Below, one piece after another: positions 18,609 to 30,803 of a stretch of DNA of 64,000 bases; the stretch's first letter is position 1; each line of letters opens with the position of its first letter. Source of the stretch: Leuconostoc gasicomitatum LMG 18811. GTDB lineage: Bacteria > Bacillota > Bacilli > Lactobacillales > Lactobacillaceae. The stretch lies in contig NC_014319.1 of assembly GCF_000196855.1 (NCBI RefSeq), positions 558,001 to 622,000 of the forward strand, read 5' to 3'. The translations under genes were made by a program, and so were the position numbers. Under the pieces are notes generated by a model, which was not told the DNA's origin, made no database searches, and saw only the letters and a program-made list of their open reading frames with translations.

Positions 18609-19799
18609 ATGACTAATGTTTATGAGAAATTATCGCAAGTTTTTGTTAACAAGTTTAATCATATGCCAAGTGATAAGTTTTTTTCACCAGGGAGAATTAA
18701 CTTGATTGGTGAACATACTGATTATAATGGCGGCCATGTATTTCCGGCATCGATTACATTAGGAACATACGGTGTGGCTTCAGCGCGTTCTGATAAACAA
18801 GTCAAACTTTATTCGACAAATTTTGTTGAACAAGGTGTGATTAGTTTTGACATTGATGACGAAACAAAAATGTCAAATGCATCGTGGGGAAATTTTGTAA
18901 AGGGTGTATTACAGGCTATGAAAGGTTATGGTAATCATTTTACTTACGGCTTTGAATTAGTCATTGAAGGTGACATTCCAAATGGTTCAGGTCTATCGTC
19001 TTCTTCTTCGTTGGAACTATTAATTGGGGTTATGGCGCAAAAATTGTATAATCTTAAAATTCCAAGATTACAATTAGTTGCTTGTGGGCAACGTGCTGAA
19101 AATGATTTTGTGGGTGTCAATACTGGTATTATGGACCAATTTGCGATTGGTTTTGGTGAAAAAGAGCATGCTATTTATCTAGACACGAATACAATGATTT
19201 ATGAGATGGTACCAATTCATTTAGGTGAGTATGTAGTCGTTATTATGAATACAAATAAGCGTCGTGAATTGGCAGAATCTAAATATAATGAACGTGTCCG
19301 TGAGACACAAGAGGCTGTTTATCAATTGCAGAATCATCTGGATATTCAGTTTTTGGGAGAGTTAGATGATAAAACCTTTGAAAAAAATGCTCACTTTATA
19401 ACAGATGAGACCGTGCTTAAGCGAGCGCGACATGCTGTATCTGAAAATGAACGAACAGAGGTAGCGGTGAAAGCCTTAAAGGCAAATGATTTGGTGGCTT
19501 TTGGCCAACTAATGAATGCTTCTCATAGGTCTTTGAAGGAAGATTATGAAGTTACTGGCATTGAACTTGATACACTTGCTGAAACAGCACAAGGTATCAG
19601 TGGGGTACTTGGCGCACGTATGACTGGGGCTGGATTTGGTGGCTGTGCAATTGCATTAGTTCATCATAATTCAGTTGATGAATTAGAAAAAATAGTTGGT
19701 GAAAAATATGAGTCAGTTGTGGGTTACGCACCATCATTTTATGTTGCAAATATTGGGGATGGTGCCCATTGGGTCGGAGCTATACAGGAGGATAAGTAA
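18609..19799 (+). CDS. galK: Galactokinase
   Basis: First step of the Leloir pathway, galactose to galactose-1-phosphate. Motifs are [19 protein letters not shown] (about residues 24-42, GHMP kinase signature 1), [14 protein letters not shown] (about 121-134, ATP loop) and [14 protein letters not shown] (about 337-350). Length 396 is normal. AGAGGAAT precedes the ATG. The last base of its stop (TAATG) is the first base of the galT start, indicating coupled translation. Confidence 0.96.
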   Translation: MTNVYEKLSQVFVNKFNHMPSDKFFSPGRINLIGEHTDYNGGHVFPASITLGTYGVASARSDKQVKLYSTNFVEQGVISFDIDDETKMSNASWGNFVKGVLQAMKGYGNHFTYGFELVIEGDIPNGSGLSSSSSLELLIGVMAQKLYNLKIPRLQLVACGQRAENDFVGVNTGIMDQFAIGFGEKEHAIYLDTNTMIYEMVPIHLGEYVVVIMNTNKRRELAESKYNERVRETQEAVYQLQNHLDIQFLGELDDKTFEKNAHFITDETVLKRARHAVSENERTEVAVKALKANDLVAFGQLMNASHRSLKEDYEVTGIELDTLAETAQGISGVLGARMTGAGFGGCAIALVHHNSVDELEKIVGEKYESVVGYAPSFYVANIGDGAHWVGAIQEDK

Positions 19800-21304
19800 T
19801 GAATAGTAGTGCGCTAGTAAATATATTTGCTAAACGTGTCATTGAAGCCACAGATTATCTCGATGATGATAAAGTCTATTTAATTAATCAAATTCTCGGC
19901 ATTGTTGGTGAGTCAAGTTATATGGTGGCTCCTGAGGACAGTGATTTGGAAAAATTATCGACCCTAGACATATTAGATCAATTAATAATGTTATCTAAAA
20001 ACAATGGCACTTTGGCTAATAGACAAATGAATGAAGATATGTTGGGCGCACAGTTGATGAATTTATTTGTACCAAGACCGTCGCAGGTGAATAAATTATT
20101 TTGGACGTATTATCAAGTATCGCCTGAATCTGCAACTAATTATTTATTTGAATTGTCGAAGCGCAGTAATTATATTAAAACGCGTGAAATTAGTCAAAAT
20201 ATCTCGTTTCCAGCACCAACAAACTATGGCGAATTACAAATAACGATTAACTTATCTAAGCCAGAAAAAGATCCTAAAGCCATTGCAGCAGCTGCAGCAA
20301 TGAGTCATGAAAGCAATCAGAAATTACAGTATCCAGCCTCTCAATTGGCACGCGAAAATGAAGGTTACTGGGGCCGTTTAGATTATGCAGCACGAACAAA
20401 TCATCGCGTGGTTCCTCTAACATTGGGCGGTGAAACTTGGTATTTTCAATATTCACCTTATGCCTATTTTAATGAACATGCGATTGTCTTGTCGCAAACG
20501 ATTCGACCTATGCATATTGATGAAGAAAACATGGCGCGTCTATTAGAATTTGTAACGCAATTTCCAGATTATTTTATAGGCTCAAATGCGGATTTACCAA
20601 TCGTTGGTGGATCCATTTTGTCACATGACCATTTTCAAGCGGGGCGGTACGAATTGCCGATGGCCAAGGCAGCAATTAAACAGAAAATTCATATCGCAAA
20701 TGTAACACTTGATGAAGCAGGTGTATTGAATTGGCCTATGACAGCTATTCGTTTGATAGATAAAAATAAAAATAAGTTATTAAAAGCTGCCATGCATGTG
20801 ATTAAAATATGGCATGTTTATGATGATACATCTTTGTCAATTCAAAGTTATGATGAAAATGGCACACCACACCATACAGTGACGCCAATTGTGCGTTATC
20901 GTCATGACAGGTATGAAATTGATTTGGTTTTGCGTGACAACAATGTTTCAGATGCTTTTCCTGATGGTATTTTCCATCCACATCCTGATGTTCAACATAT
21001 CAAAAAAGAGAACATTGGTTTAATTGAGGTCATGGGATTGGCTATTTTACCACCACGATTAAAAAAAGAATTAGTGGCAGTAGAAGATTTCCTACTCGAA
21101 AAGGTTGACCATGTGGCGTCAAAACATCAAGCATGGGCAGACCAATTGCTTGTCTCACACGAAGTGAACACTGAAAATGTTGAAAATATTGTGCAACAAA
21201 GTGTTGGTCAAATATTTAAGCGGGTATTAGAAGATGCCGGTATTTTCAAATCTAATGATATCGGTCAACAAGGATTGCAGAAATTCATTCATGAGATAGA
21301 ATAA
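19799..21304 (+). CDS. galT: Galactose-1-phosphate uridylyltransferase, class II (Firmicute type)
   Basis: Exchanges UMP between UDP-glucose and galactose-1-phosphate. The type 2 GalT family is about 490-500 residues long and lacks the zinc signature of the E. coli form; this one is 501. Conserved GGSILSHDHFQAGRYELPM (about residues 268-286) holds the active-site His region. The start overlaps the galK stop by one base, with GGAGGAT upstream. galE is not in this window. Confidence 0.94.
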   Translation: MNSSALVNIFAKRVIEATDYLDDDKVYLINQILGIVGESSYMVAPEDSDLEKLSTLDILDQLIMLSKNNGTLANRQMNEDMLGAQLMNLFVPRPSQVNKLFWTYYQVSPESATNYLFELSKRSNYIKTREISQNISFPAPTNYGELQITINLSKPEKDPKAIAAAAAMSHESNQKLQYPASQLARENEGYWGRLDYAARTNHRVVPLTLGGETWYFQYSPYAYFNEHAIVLSQTIRPMHIDEENMARLLEFVTQFPDYFIGSNADLPIVGGSILSHDHFQAGRYELPMAKAAIKQKIHIANVTLDEAGVLNWPMTAIRLIDKNKNKLLKAAMHVIKIWHVYDDTSLSIQSYDENGTPHHTVTPIVRYRHDRYEIDLVLRDNNVSDAFPDGIFHPHPDVQHIKKENIGLIEVMGLAILPPRLKKELVAVEDFLLEKVDHVASKHQAWADQLLVSHEVNTENVENIVQQSVGQIFKRVLEDAGIFKSNDIGQQGLQKFIHEIE

Positions 21305-21305
21305 A

Positions 21306-21324
21306 GTCATAAATCGTTTATGAC
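21306..21324. repeat. Hairpin between galT and galM
   Basis: Perfect GTCATAAA-TCG-TTTATGAC inverted repeat two bases after the galT stop. There is no T-run, so it is more likely an mRNA-stability or attenuation hairpin than a full terminator. Confidence 0.55.
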
Positions 21325-21387
21325 CCTCTAATTTGTATGTAATTAAAAATAGAATGATTTCAGTTATTTGAAAAAGGAGATATGGAT

Positions 21388-22425
21388 ATGAATATTATTG
21401 AAAGTGCGTTTGGCGATCATGCTAAACTTTTTACAATGGTTAATGATAATGGTGTGCAGCTAGCTGTGACAGATTTTGGTGCACGTATTGTGCACTTGAA
21501 TGTGCCAATTAACAATGAGCGAAGAGAATTGATTTTAGGCTTTGACTCCGCTGAGGAATATATTGCCAAAGATCATTATATCGGTGCAACAATTGGTAGA
21601 GTCGCCGGGCGTATTGCCAACGGTTCGTTTCAACTTAATCAGACAAACTATCAAGTTGTAAAAAATGAAAATGATAACACGCTGCATGGTGGACCAGATA
21701 GTTTCGAGATGGCATACTGGCAGAGTGAAACGGACATAAGTGACAATAAAGTATCAACATCATTTACGCACACTAGTCCTAATCAGAACAATGGATTTCC
21801 GGGAAATTTGACCGTCAAAGTGACTTATACACTTGATAATGATAACGTTTGGCAAGTCAGTTATGAAGCAAACAGTGATGCTATGACACTATTTAATCCA
21901 ACAAACCATGTTTATTTCAACTTGACAGGACATCCCGGTATGAGTGTTGCTGATCATATGTTGTCTATTGATGCAGATCATTTTGCACCTCTTGATGACC
22001 AGAACCTGACAACTGGCGAACAACGTGATGTAGCCCAGACGGCTTTCGATTTTAGAAAAGCAAAGAAAGTTAATGAAGCACTGATTTCTGCCGATCCTCA
22101 GAATCAATTAGTTAGTGGTCTTGATCATCCATTTTTATTGAATCAAGCAACCGACTCTGCTAGCCCTCAGGCTCGTTTGGTATCGCCAGATCAAAAAGTA
22201 GCTATTAATATGCGAACAACAGCGCCATCAGTGGTTGTCTTTACAGCCAACTTTGGGGATGACTATCAATTGCCTATGCGTCAAGAGCAATTGATTAATC
22301 ATGGTGGTATAACACTTGAAACACAAGTAGCACCTGGTGCAGAAAAATATCCAGCGTTTGGTAATATCGTCCTACCTGCAAATGAAGTTTATCAGGCAAC
22401 AACGCGTTTTGACATAGATATTTAA
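21388..22425 (+). CDS. galM: Aldose 1-epimerase (mutarotase)
   Basis: Interconverts alpha- and beta-galactose so that beta-galactose released by LacZ can enter GalK. Motifs are GARIVHLNVP, NTLHGGPDSF (His of the active site), NPTNHVYFNLTGH (about residues 170-182) and the C-terminal GGITLETQVAPGAEK with the catalytic Glu. Start at 21388 since AAGGAG is 8 bases upstream; the ATG at 21382 is too close. 345 residues. Confidence 0.93.
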   Translation: MNIIESAFGDHAKLFTMVNDNGVQLAVTDFGARIVHLNVPINNERRELILGFDSAEEYIAKDHYIGATIGRVAGRIANGSFQLNQTNYQVVKNENDNTLHGGPDSFEMAYWQSETDISDNKVSTSFTHTSPNQNNGFPGNLTVKVTYTLDNDNVWQVSYEANSDAMTLFNPTNHVYFNLTGHPGMSVADHMLSIDADHFAPLDDQNLTTGEQRDVAQTAFDFRKAKKVNEALISADPQNQLVSGLDHPFLLNQATDSASPQARLVSPDQKVAINMRTTAPSVVVFTANFGDDYQLPMRQEQLINHGGITLETQVAPGAEKYPAFGNIVLPANEVYQATTRFDIDI

Positions 22426-22446
22426 GTAGTATTGCATGCAACGTGA

Positions 22447-25554
<3,108 letters not shown>

Positions 25555-25583
25555 CTATGAAAATAAATTTATAAAGGAGAATT

Positions 25584-26588
25584 ATGTATAATGCAAATAA
25601 AAACCGCTATGAAGGCATGATTTATAATCGTGTCGGCAAAAGCGGCCTTAAAATTTCTGCACTAGGATTAGGTTTTTGGCACAATTTTGGTAGTGTTGAT
25701 CCTTATGAAAATCAAAAAGCTATTGTGCATCAAGCATTTGATTTGGGCATCACTTATTTTGATTTAGCCAATAACTATGGCCCTATTCCTGGAAGTGCCG
25801 AAGAAAACTTTGGGCGAATGATGTCTCAAGATATGAAACCCTATCGCGATGAAATGGTAATTACTAGTAAAGCTGGCTATGATATGTGGGATGGCCCTTA
25901 CGGTAGTTGGGGATCGCGAAAAAGCATCATCGCTAGTGCGAACCAAAGTCTGACACGATTAGGTTTAGACTATGTCGATATTTTTTACTCTCATCGACCA
26001 GATCCAGAAACACCTACTGAAGAGACTGCACTGGCTTTAGATCAGTTAGTCCGTGAGGGAAAGACGCTATATGTTGGTATCTCTAACTATAATGGTGCAC
26101 AAACGACAGAAATAGCTAAAATATTTAAAAAGTTAGGGACACCATTTATTATTCATCAACCAAGATATAGTATGTTTGACCGCCATATAGAACGTGACCT
26201 CTTACCTGTTCTAAAGCAGGAAGAAAAATCAGCAGTAGTATATAGTCCTTTAGCACAGGGATTACTGACTGATCGCTATCTTAATGGTATTCCTGCAGAT
26301 TCGAGAGCAGCGAAATCATCTAGTCCGTTTTTAAAGGTAGGTCAAGTCGAAAAGACACTAAATAGTGTCAAACAGCTTAATAAGATAGCAATAGGTCGTG
26401 GACAAACGCTGGCTGAGATGGCATTGGCTTGGGATTTACGTCAACCCGAAATTGCTAGTGTTTTAGTAGGAGCGAGTCGTCCTGAACAATTGGTTGACAA
26501 TATCAAAGCGTTGAAAACACTTAATTTTAGTGATGCAGACGAAAAAGCAATTGATGCTATACTGATTGCACACGAAAAAAACGATTAG
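25584..26588 (+). CDS. Aldo/keto reductase, YghZ-like
   Basis: NADPH-dependent aldo/keto reductase of the group that includes YghZ/GPR (L-glyceraldehyde-3-phosphate reductase). Tetrad residues are visible: Asp and Tyr in TYFDLANNYGP, Lys in ITSKAGYDMWDGPYGS, His in VDIFYSHRPDPETP. The N-terminal MIYNRVGKSGLKISALGLG and the C-terminal VLVGASRPEQLVDNI cofactor loop are typical. 334 residues. It lies 29 bases after lacZ with AAGGAG, so may be read with the galactose genes; a role in sugar-aldehyde disposal is inference. Confidence 0.9.
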   Translation: MYNANKNRYEGMIYNRVGKSGLKISALGLGFWHNFGSVDPYENQKAIVHQAFDLGITYFDLANNYGPIPGSAEENFGRMMSQDMKPYRDEMVITSKAGYDMWDGPYGSWGSRKSIIASANQSLTRLGLDYVDIFYSHRPDPETPTEETALALDQLVREGKTLYVGISNYNGAQTTEIAKIFKKLGTPFIIHQPRYSMFDRHIERDLLPVLKQEEKSAVVYSPLAQGLLTDRYLNGIPADSRAAKSSSPFLKVGQVEKTLNSVKQLNKIAIGRGQTLAEMALAWDLRQPEIASVLVGASRPEQLVDNIKALKTLNFSDADEKAIDAILIAHEKND

Positions 26589-26597
26589 AACAACCAT

Positions 26598-26647
26598 AAA
26601 AAGACACTAAGACAGTTAGTTTTTATCTAACTGTCTTAGTGTCTTTT
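26598..26647. terminator. Strong bidirectional terminator
   Basis: A 20-bp perfect inverted repeat beginning AAAAGACACTAAGACAGTTA with a loop of about 6 bases and T-runs on both strands. It closes the galactose operon and the convergent gene at 26646. Confidence 0.9.
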
Positions 26648-27107
26648 AAATTTTGGTGTCTTGCGCAATAATCCATGAATTAAGCATGCTATCATTAATG
26701 CGTGTTGGATGTATTTTTAGAAATTGACGGTAGAGTGTGCCAATACGTTTACTGAAAATAAGCGTGTTTGGAGCAACGAGATCATCATCGAGCAATTGAT
26801 ATAAACGAATAGTATAACTGATAAACCTGAGTTCATCAGTTAGTGCTGTACCATGAAGACCATGATCTTCCGAAAATAAATGTTGACGTGCAGCAAAGCC
26901 AAGTGCCTGTTGGAAACGATTTAAATCTTCAGGATCCAGTCTGGCATCAGGACCACTAGCAATGATTGTTTCTTTAAAACTTTTAATTGCTTCAGGTGTT
27001 GCTTTATTGGTCAGTTCAAATCGTTGAAACGAAACACCATCAGCAGTTTCTCGTTCTTCATATTTATACCATTTATGATTTGTGAGAAAAAAAGGTGTAT
27101 TATCCAT
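26646..27107 (-). CDS. Hypothetical protein
   Basis: 153 residues, not recognised. Soluble, no signal peptide or membrane span, mixed charge. The N-terminus MDNTPFFLTNHKWYKYEERE and the helical C-terminal half (about 85-150, LRFISYTIRLYQLLDDDL) are unremarkable. Start ATG at 27107; its 3' end lies in the shared terminator. It sits downstream of the ABC exporter genes on the same strand with a 30-base gap, so may be co-transcribed with them. Confidence 0.7.
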   Translation of the reverse strand: MDNTPFFLTNHKWYKYEERETADGVSFQRFELTNKATPEAIKSFKETIIASGPDARLDPEDLNRFQQALGFAARQHLFSEDHGLHGTALTDELRFISYTIRLYQLLDDDLVAPNTLIFSKRIGTLYRQFLKIHPTRINDSMLNSWIIAQDTKI

Positions 27108-27137
27108 ATACGCGTGTCTCCAAACTTAATATGAGTG

Positions 27138-28367
27138 TTAGTTCTTAATATTCTTAATATTTTTGATGAGTTGGGACATGATTTTGTCATCGCTATATGA
27201 TAGAACGTTTTTAGCGTAAATATTTTTTCCAAACCAAGCAAGTATGATTAGAGCAATAAATGAAATCACAAGTGACAAGATTGCGGCAGGCCAAGTTTCA
27301 ACCTTTGTCACTAACCTTACGGGCATCATACTTTGTGAGATAAAGGGCACGTAGCTTAATATTTTAATAGCAAAGTTATTGGGCATATTTGTCATGATAA
27401 AACTAAACATATAGCCGATTGTTGCTAAAAATGTAATGGGCTGAATGGCTTGTTGTACTTGCGCATTATCATTAATGAGTGACGCAATCATTGCGGTAAG
27501 TACAAGGTAGAGTGCAACTGCTATTAGAATGAAAGCGATAGCATAGAGTGTGAAACCAAGTGTCACACCTGAAAACGTTTGTTTGATACCATCTAGCATC
27601 GTGTTGTTTTGCAAAATAACGTAACCAATTGCACCAGCAATAATATAGATCAATAGATGAGTTACTGCTAACGCAAAAATACCAATCATCTTACCAAAGT
27701 ATTGAATACTTGCTGATGTCGCTGCTAACAGAGTTTCCATGATACGGGATGATTTTTCATTGGCAATTTCTGTGGCAATCATTGACGCATACCACATGAC
27801 AATCACTGTTGTAATAATCCCAATAGCGACAGCAATACCGTAATTAGCCGTGTCTGAGTTTTCACCATTAGTAGATTTATTATTCGATTGTTTAACAACT
27901 GATTTTAAATTGAAAGGTTGAATTAAATCTTGCGTTTGTTTAGCTGTCAATCCGTAGCTTGCTGCCTTTTGACTACGTGAAATATTACCCAAGACACTCA
28001 CAAATGCTTCTTTATTAATTGTGTTACTTTTTGGTTGTGTTGTTAATGTCGCATTTTCAGAATTTAGTGTTAAAATACCATCTAAATCTTGCGCTGTTAA
28101 CGAGCGATTAGCTTTTTGGCTATCTGTAATTTTTGAAACCTTGATACCTAGTGCTTTTTCATCGCGAATAAACACTTGTCGTACTTGTGAATTACCAATA
28201 ACTGCAACTGTTGGTGTCGTATTACCTTGCATTTGAGTCACACCAAAAATAATACCACCAACAACTACAGCAAAAATAATGGGGGATAAAACTAATAACC
28301 AGTAACCACGTGTTTTAAAATGGCTTCGGAAAGTTTGTTTCATAACAATAATGAGTCCTGAATTCAT
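27138..28367 (-). CDS. ABC-2 type export permease (NatB/YhaP-like)
   Basis: Membrane subunit of an ABC-2 exporter. 409 residues: one N-terminal span (about 20-45), a large extracytoplasmic domain rich in Asn/Ser/Thr (about 50-175), then about five C-terminal spans from residue 180 (GIAVAIGIITTVIVMWYASM onward) with the family element NEKSSRIMETLLAAT. This architecture matches NatB/YhaP permeases. The start overlaps the ATPase gene by 4 bases. The substrate (ions, peptides or drugs) is not deducible. Confidence 0.9.
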   Translation of the reverse strand: MNSGLIIVMKQTFRSHFKTRGYWLLVLSPIIFAVVVGGIIFGVTQMQGNTTPTVAVIGNSQVRQVFIRDEKALGIKVSKITDSQKANRSLTAQDLDGILTLNSENATLTTQPKSNTINKEAFVSVLGNISRSQKAASYGLTAKQTQDLIQPFNLKSVVKQSNNKSTNGENSDTANYGIAVAIGIITTVIVMWYASMIATEIANEKSSRIMETLLAATSASIQYFGKMIGIFALAVTHLLIYIIAGAIGYVILQNNTMLDGIKQTFSGVTLGFTLYAIAFILIAVALYLVLTAMIASLINDNAQVQQAIQPITFLATIGYMFSFIMTNMPNNFAIKILSYVPFISQSMMPVRLVTKVETWPAAILSLVISFIALIILAWFGKNIYAKNVLSYSDDKIMSQLIKNIKNIKN

Positions 28368-29254
28368 GATAGAGCGACCTCCTGTCGGAAAATATCATCA
28401 AGTGTTGGTGGTTGCTGTGAAAATGCTGGAATATAACCATTTCGCGTTACGAAGTCAAATATTTGATGACCAATTGCTTCGTCAGTAATTGTGATATCAA
28501 AACCAGCACCTTGTTGATTAATGTGGGTAACACCAGCAATACTGGCGAGCTCTGCTTTTGAAAATGGCCCTTCAATGTAGACTTTGGTGCGTCCAAATTG
28601 TTCACGAATTTCTTGTACGCCGCCTTGCAAAACAATTTTTCCTTGCTTAAGCATTGTAAGATTATCAGAAATTTTAGTTACATTGTTCATGTCATGACTC
28701 GAGAAAATAATCATGGCACCATTATCACGCATACGAACAATTTCGTTCATCATGATACTTGTGTTCACTGGGTCAAGTCCTGAGAAGGGTTCATCTAGTA
28801 TAATAAATTCGGGATTAAAAATGAGTGCTGCAATCATTTGAATCTTTTGTGCATTACCTTTAGATAGTGACTGTACTTTGTCGGTTGCTTTACCAACGAC
28901 ATCAAGGCGTTTTAACCAGTCAGCTAGTGCAATTTTAGCATCTGATCGTGTCATACCATGCAGTTCAGAAAAATATAAAATTTGTTCTTCAATGGTTAAT
29001 TTTTGATATAAGCCACGTTCCTCAGGTAGGAAACCAATTTTTTGCTTATCAGATTGTGTAATCGGATGGCCGTTCCATGAAATGTCACCCGATGTTGGTG
29101 CAATAAAGTTTAAAATCAGTCGAAAAGTGGTTGTTTTACCGGCGCCATTTTGTCCAATTAGTCCCATGACTTTCCCAGGTTCAAGTGTCATATTCATATC
29201 GTTGACGGCAATAGTTTGTCCGAATTGTTTGTTGAGATTTGTCAGTTGAATCAT
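28364..29254 (-). CDS. ABC exporter ATPase (NatA/YhaQ-like)
   Basis: ATPase partner of the permease at 27138. Walker A GLIGQNGAGKTTTFRL (about residues 32-47), Q-loop FLPEERGLYQ, signature LSKGNAQKI, Walker B FIILDEPFSGLDP, and a C-terminal extension of about 80 residues typical of ABC-2 exporters with a DUF4162-like domain. 296 residues. The QGLYQ-type element and the pairing with a large-loop permease favour the NatA branch. A small XRE regulator lies just upstream on the same strand. Confidence 0.92.
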   Translation of the reverse strand: MIQLTNLNKQFGQTIAVNDMNMTLEPGKVMGLIGQNGAGKTTTFRLILNFIAPTSGDISWNGHPITQSDKQKIGFLPEERGLYQKLTIEEQILYFSELHGMTRSDAKIALADWLKRLDVVGKATDKVQSLSKGNAQKIQMIAALIFNPEFIILDEPFSGLDPVNTSIMMNEIVRMRDNGAMIIFSSHDMNNVTKISDNLTMLKQGKIVLQGGVQEIREQFGRTKVYIEGPFSKAELASIAGVTHINQQGAGFDITITDEAIGHQIFDFVTRNGYIPAFSQQPPTLDDIFRQEVALS

Positions 29255-29317
29255 GTGTTGCTCCTTATAATAGTTTAGTGAATAACCAACGTATGCTATG
29301 GTGTTGCAAATAATTTT

Positions 29318-29527
29318 TTAAACATCTGTTTTGTCCTCCTCAAAGATAAAAACAGTCTCAATTGTGAGTTGAAAAAAGGATGCAATATTATGCGCTAATG
29401 TGAGTGATGCATTATATTTACCCTTTTCAAGAGAAATAATTGTTTGACGTGTAACTTCTAACTTATCGGCTAGTTCAGCTTGCGTCATGTGACGTGACTT
29501 TCTGAGTTCTTGAATACGATTTTTCAA
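29318..29527 (-). CDS. Small XRE-family regulator (TTG start)
   Basis: 69 residues, essentially one helix-turn-helix: LRKSRHMTQAELADKLEVTRQTIISLEKGKYNASL (quoted here in two halves, LRKSRHMTQAELADKLEV and TRQTIISLEKGKYNASL), followed by TIETVFIFEED as in YozG/PrtR-like mini-regulators. TTG start at 29527 with GGAGG 7 bases upstream. The AT-rich stretch behind it (29540-29600) holds repeated TTTACA/TGTAAA blocks that could be its operator. It likely controls the ABC exporter 60 bases downstream. Confidence 0.85.
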   Translation of the reverse strand: MKNRIQELRKSRHMTQAELADKLEVTRQTIISLEKGKYNASLTLAHNIASFFQLTIETVFIFEEDKTDV

Positions 29528-29678
29528 TAGTTATCCTCCGAAAAAATGTATATAAAACTTTACATTTTTATTATAGCAAAAGTAATTATAACTGTAAAGT
29601 TATCTATACATTTATAATAAATTTGCATTTTGGTTAGAAAAGAACTATAACAAAGGTATAGATAAAGGGGGCCATAAA

Positions 29679-29888
29679 ATGGCAGATGAAAAGTATCAAA
29701 CGTTAGATCTCCCAATGAACGAAGTATTTGATTGGAGTGAGGATAAAACCCCATTACGTGATGCACTATGGAACCACTATATGGATGAAAGCAATAAAAA
29801 TACATCAGCAACATTGAAGCATTTGAAAGCTTATCAAACTATGAGTAGCGATGAAATTAAGACGGAAGCTGAGAAGATTTTGAAGTGA
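29679..29888 (+). CDS. Hypothetical small acidic protein
   Basis: 69 residues, not recognised. Predicted helical and soluble, with acidic stretches (MNEVFDWSEDKTPLRDALW, SSDEIKTEAEKILK). AAAGGGGG lies 8 bases before the ATG and a terminator follows directly, so it is very likely a real single gene. Confidence 0.7.
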   Translation: MADEKYQTLDLPMNEVFDWSEDKTPLRDALWNHYMDESNKNTSATLKHLKAYQTMSSDEIKTEAEKILK

Positions 29889-29894
29889 AATTAA

Positions 29895-29923
29895 ATGATT
29901 AGCAAAAAATGCTAGTCATTTTT
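29895..29923 (+). terminator. Terminator after the small acidic protein gene
   Basis: Stem ATGATTAGCA / TGCTAGTCAT (one G-U pair), A5 loop, followed by T5. Confidence 0.8.
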
Positions 29924-29934
29924 AATTATGGCTG

Positions 29935-29963
29935 TTGACGGACGGCTATTTTTTCTGTATACT
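29935..29963 (+). promoter_or_regulatory. Promoter of tRNA-Glu
   Basis: TTGACG (29935-29940), 17-base spacer, TATACT (29958-29963), 13 bases before the tRNA body. Confidence 0.8.
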
Positions 29964-29976
29964 TATATTTTGTTAT

Positions 29977-30048
29977 GGCGCCATGGTCAAGTGGTTAAGA
30001 CGTCGGCTTCTCAGGCCGAAATCGAGGGTTCGACTCCCTCTAGCGCTA
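29977..30048 (+). tRNA. tRNA-Glu (anticodon CTC)
   Basis: Cloverleaf folded by hand: acceptor GGCGCCA with TAGCGCT (G-U at pair 1 and one C/A mismatch), 3-bp D stem GTC/GAC, anticodon stem TCGGC/GCCGA with loop TTCTCAG, T stem GAGGG/CCCTC with loop TTCGACT, discriminator A, CCA not encoded. The anticodon CTC at 30010-30012 reads GAG. The 3' 14 bases (30035-30048) recur at 42926-42939 and form the left attachment core of the integrated element. Confidence 0.92.
30035..30048 (+). repeat. attL core (tRNA 3' end)
   Basis: TCCCTCTAGCGCTA, identical to 42926-42939. Integration regenerates the tRNA 3' end. Confidence 0.9.
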
Positions 30049-30061
30049 CTAGGTATTTCAT

Positions 30062-30104
30062 GGCGTTGCATAAGGTTTTAAAAACCTTGATGTAGCGCCT
30101 TTTC
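30062..30104 (+). terminator. Element-borne hairpin just after the tRNA
   Basis: Near-perfect stem of about 18 bp (GGCGTTGCATAAGGTTTT with its partner at 30081-30099, one bulged G) followed by TTTTC, 13 bases after the tRNA. It probably replaces the host terminator displaced to 42944. Confidence 0.75.
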
Positions 30105-30148
30105 TTATGAAAAACGTTGCACTGTATTTCATAGCATTTCACACAAAA

Positions 30149-30168
30149 TGGGAAACTTTTTGGGAAAC
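30149..30168 (+). promoter_or_regulatory. Candidate integrase arm-type sites, left
   Basis: Tandem TGGGAAAC at 30149 and 30161, period 12. A related TAGGAAACATTT follows at 30228. The right end has TGGTAAAC/TGGTAAAA at the same 12-base period (42869, 42881). Confidence 0.5.
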
Positions 30169-30337
30169 ATTTTAAATACGCAAGTAGGCAGTGTAACGGC
30201 ATTTAAGCCGTTTTTTATTTGCAAAAGTAGGAAACATTTAGCATATCATAAAAATGTGGTACATAATCAGAATATATACGAATAAAAATGTATATATACA
30301 GTATAATATTCATAGAATACTAAGTGACAGTGGGGCT

Positions 30338-30433
30338 ATGGGTATGACAAAAGGAAAACGCAGTATAGCTGGAGCTTTAAATACAAATGCCAAAATTAAA
30401 CATTTGAAAAGTCCCGTAATTAACTTTTGGTAA
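30338..30433 (+). CDS. Possible 31-residue basic peptide
   Basis: ATG to TAA, encoding a Lys-rich peptide (starts MGMTKGKRSIAGALNTNAK). A TATAAT lies 30 bases upstream but the ribosome site is weak (GTGGGG). It may be a real small gene or chance. Confidence 0.25.
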   Translation: MGMTKGKRSIAGALNTNAKIKHLKSPVINFW

Positions 30434-30461
30434 TGACAAAAAATAAAAACGAGGTGTGATC

Positions 30462-30779
30462 ATGGCAGATAGAACAGATAAGATGTTGAGAGATTATTTT
30501 TCAGGAAGATTGAAGCTAATGGCAGAGGTTGAGCCACGATACAAGCAAGATATTGCAGACATTACATTTTGTTTGTCAGTCATCAAGCCAGAACACAGCG
30601 AAGTAATCAAACGATATTACAGCGATAAGTTTATAACGTGGGAAGAAGTTGTGAGTGAAGCAGGTAAAAGTCACTCGAGTTTACGGACATGGCGCAATGA
30701 TTTTAAAACGTTATTGAATGTGATGACACACCACGGGGATGAATTTATTGAGTTGAGACATGAAGCATTACAAGTGTAG
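30462..30779 (+). CDS. RinA/ArpU-like phage transcription regulator (tentative)
   Basis: 105 residues. The C-terminal half (about 45-85, HSEVIKRYYSDKFITWEEVV then SEAGKSHSSLRTWRNDFKTL) has the sigma-region-4-like pattern of phage late regulators of the ArpU/RinA/DUF722 kind. Start ATG 30462 with GAGG 7 bases upstream. In cos-type phages such a gene immediately precedes the cos site and terS; here it is followed by 1.3 kb of gene-free DNA with GC-rich repeats. Family assignment is by pattern only. Confidence 0.55.
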   Translation: MADRTDKMLRDYFSGRLKLMAEVEPRYKQDIADITFCLSVIKPEHSEVIKRYYSDKFITWEEVVSEAGKSHSSLRTWRNDFKTLLNVMTHHGDEFIELRHEALQV

Positions 30780-30803
30780 TGCTTTTTTGTTTGAGATAAA
30801 CAT

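Noticed and set aside
30011-30202. Minus-strand ORF of 63 residues across the tRNA
   Set aside because: It is the antisense of the tRNA and its flank (ends VALEGVEPSISA, a well-known false ORF pattern).
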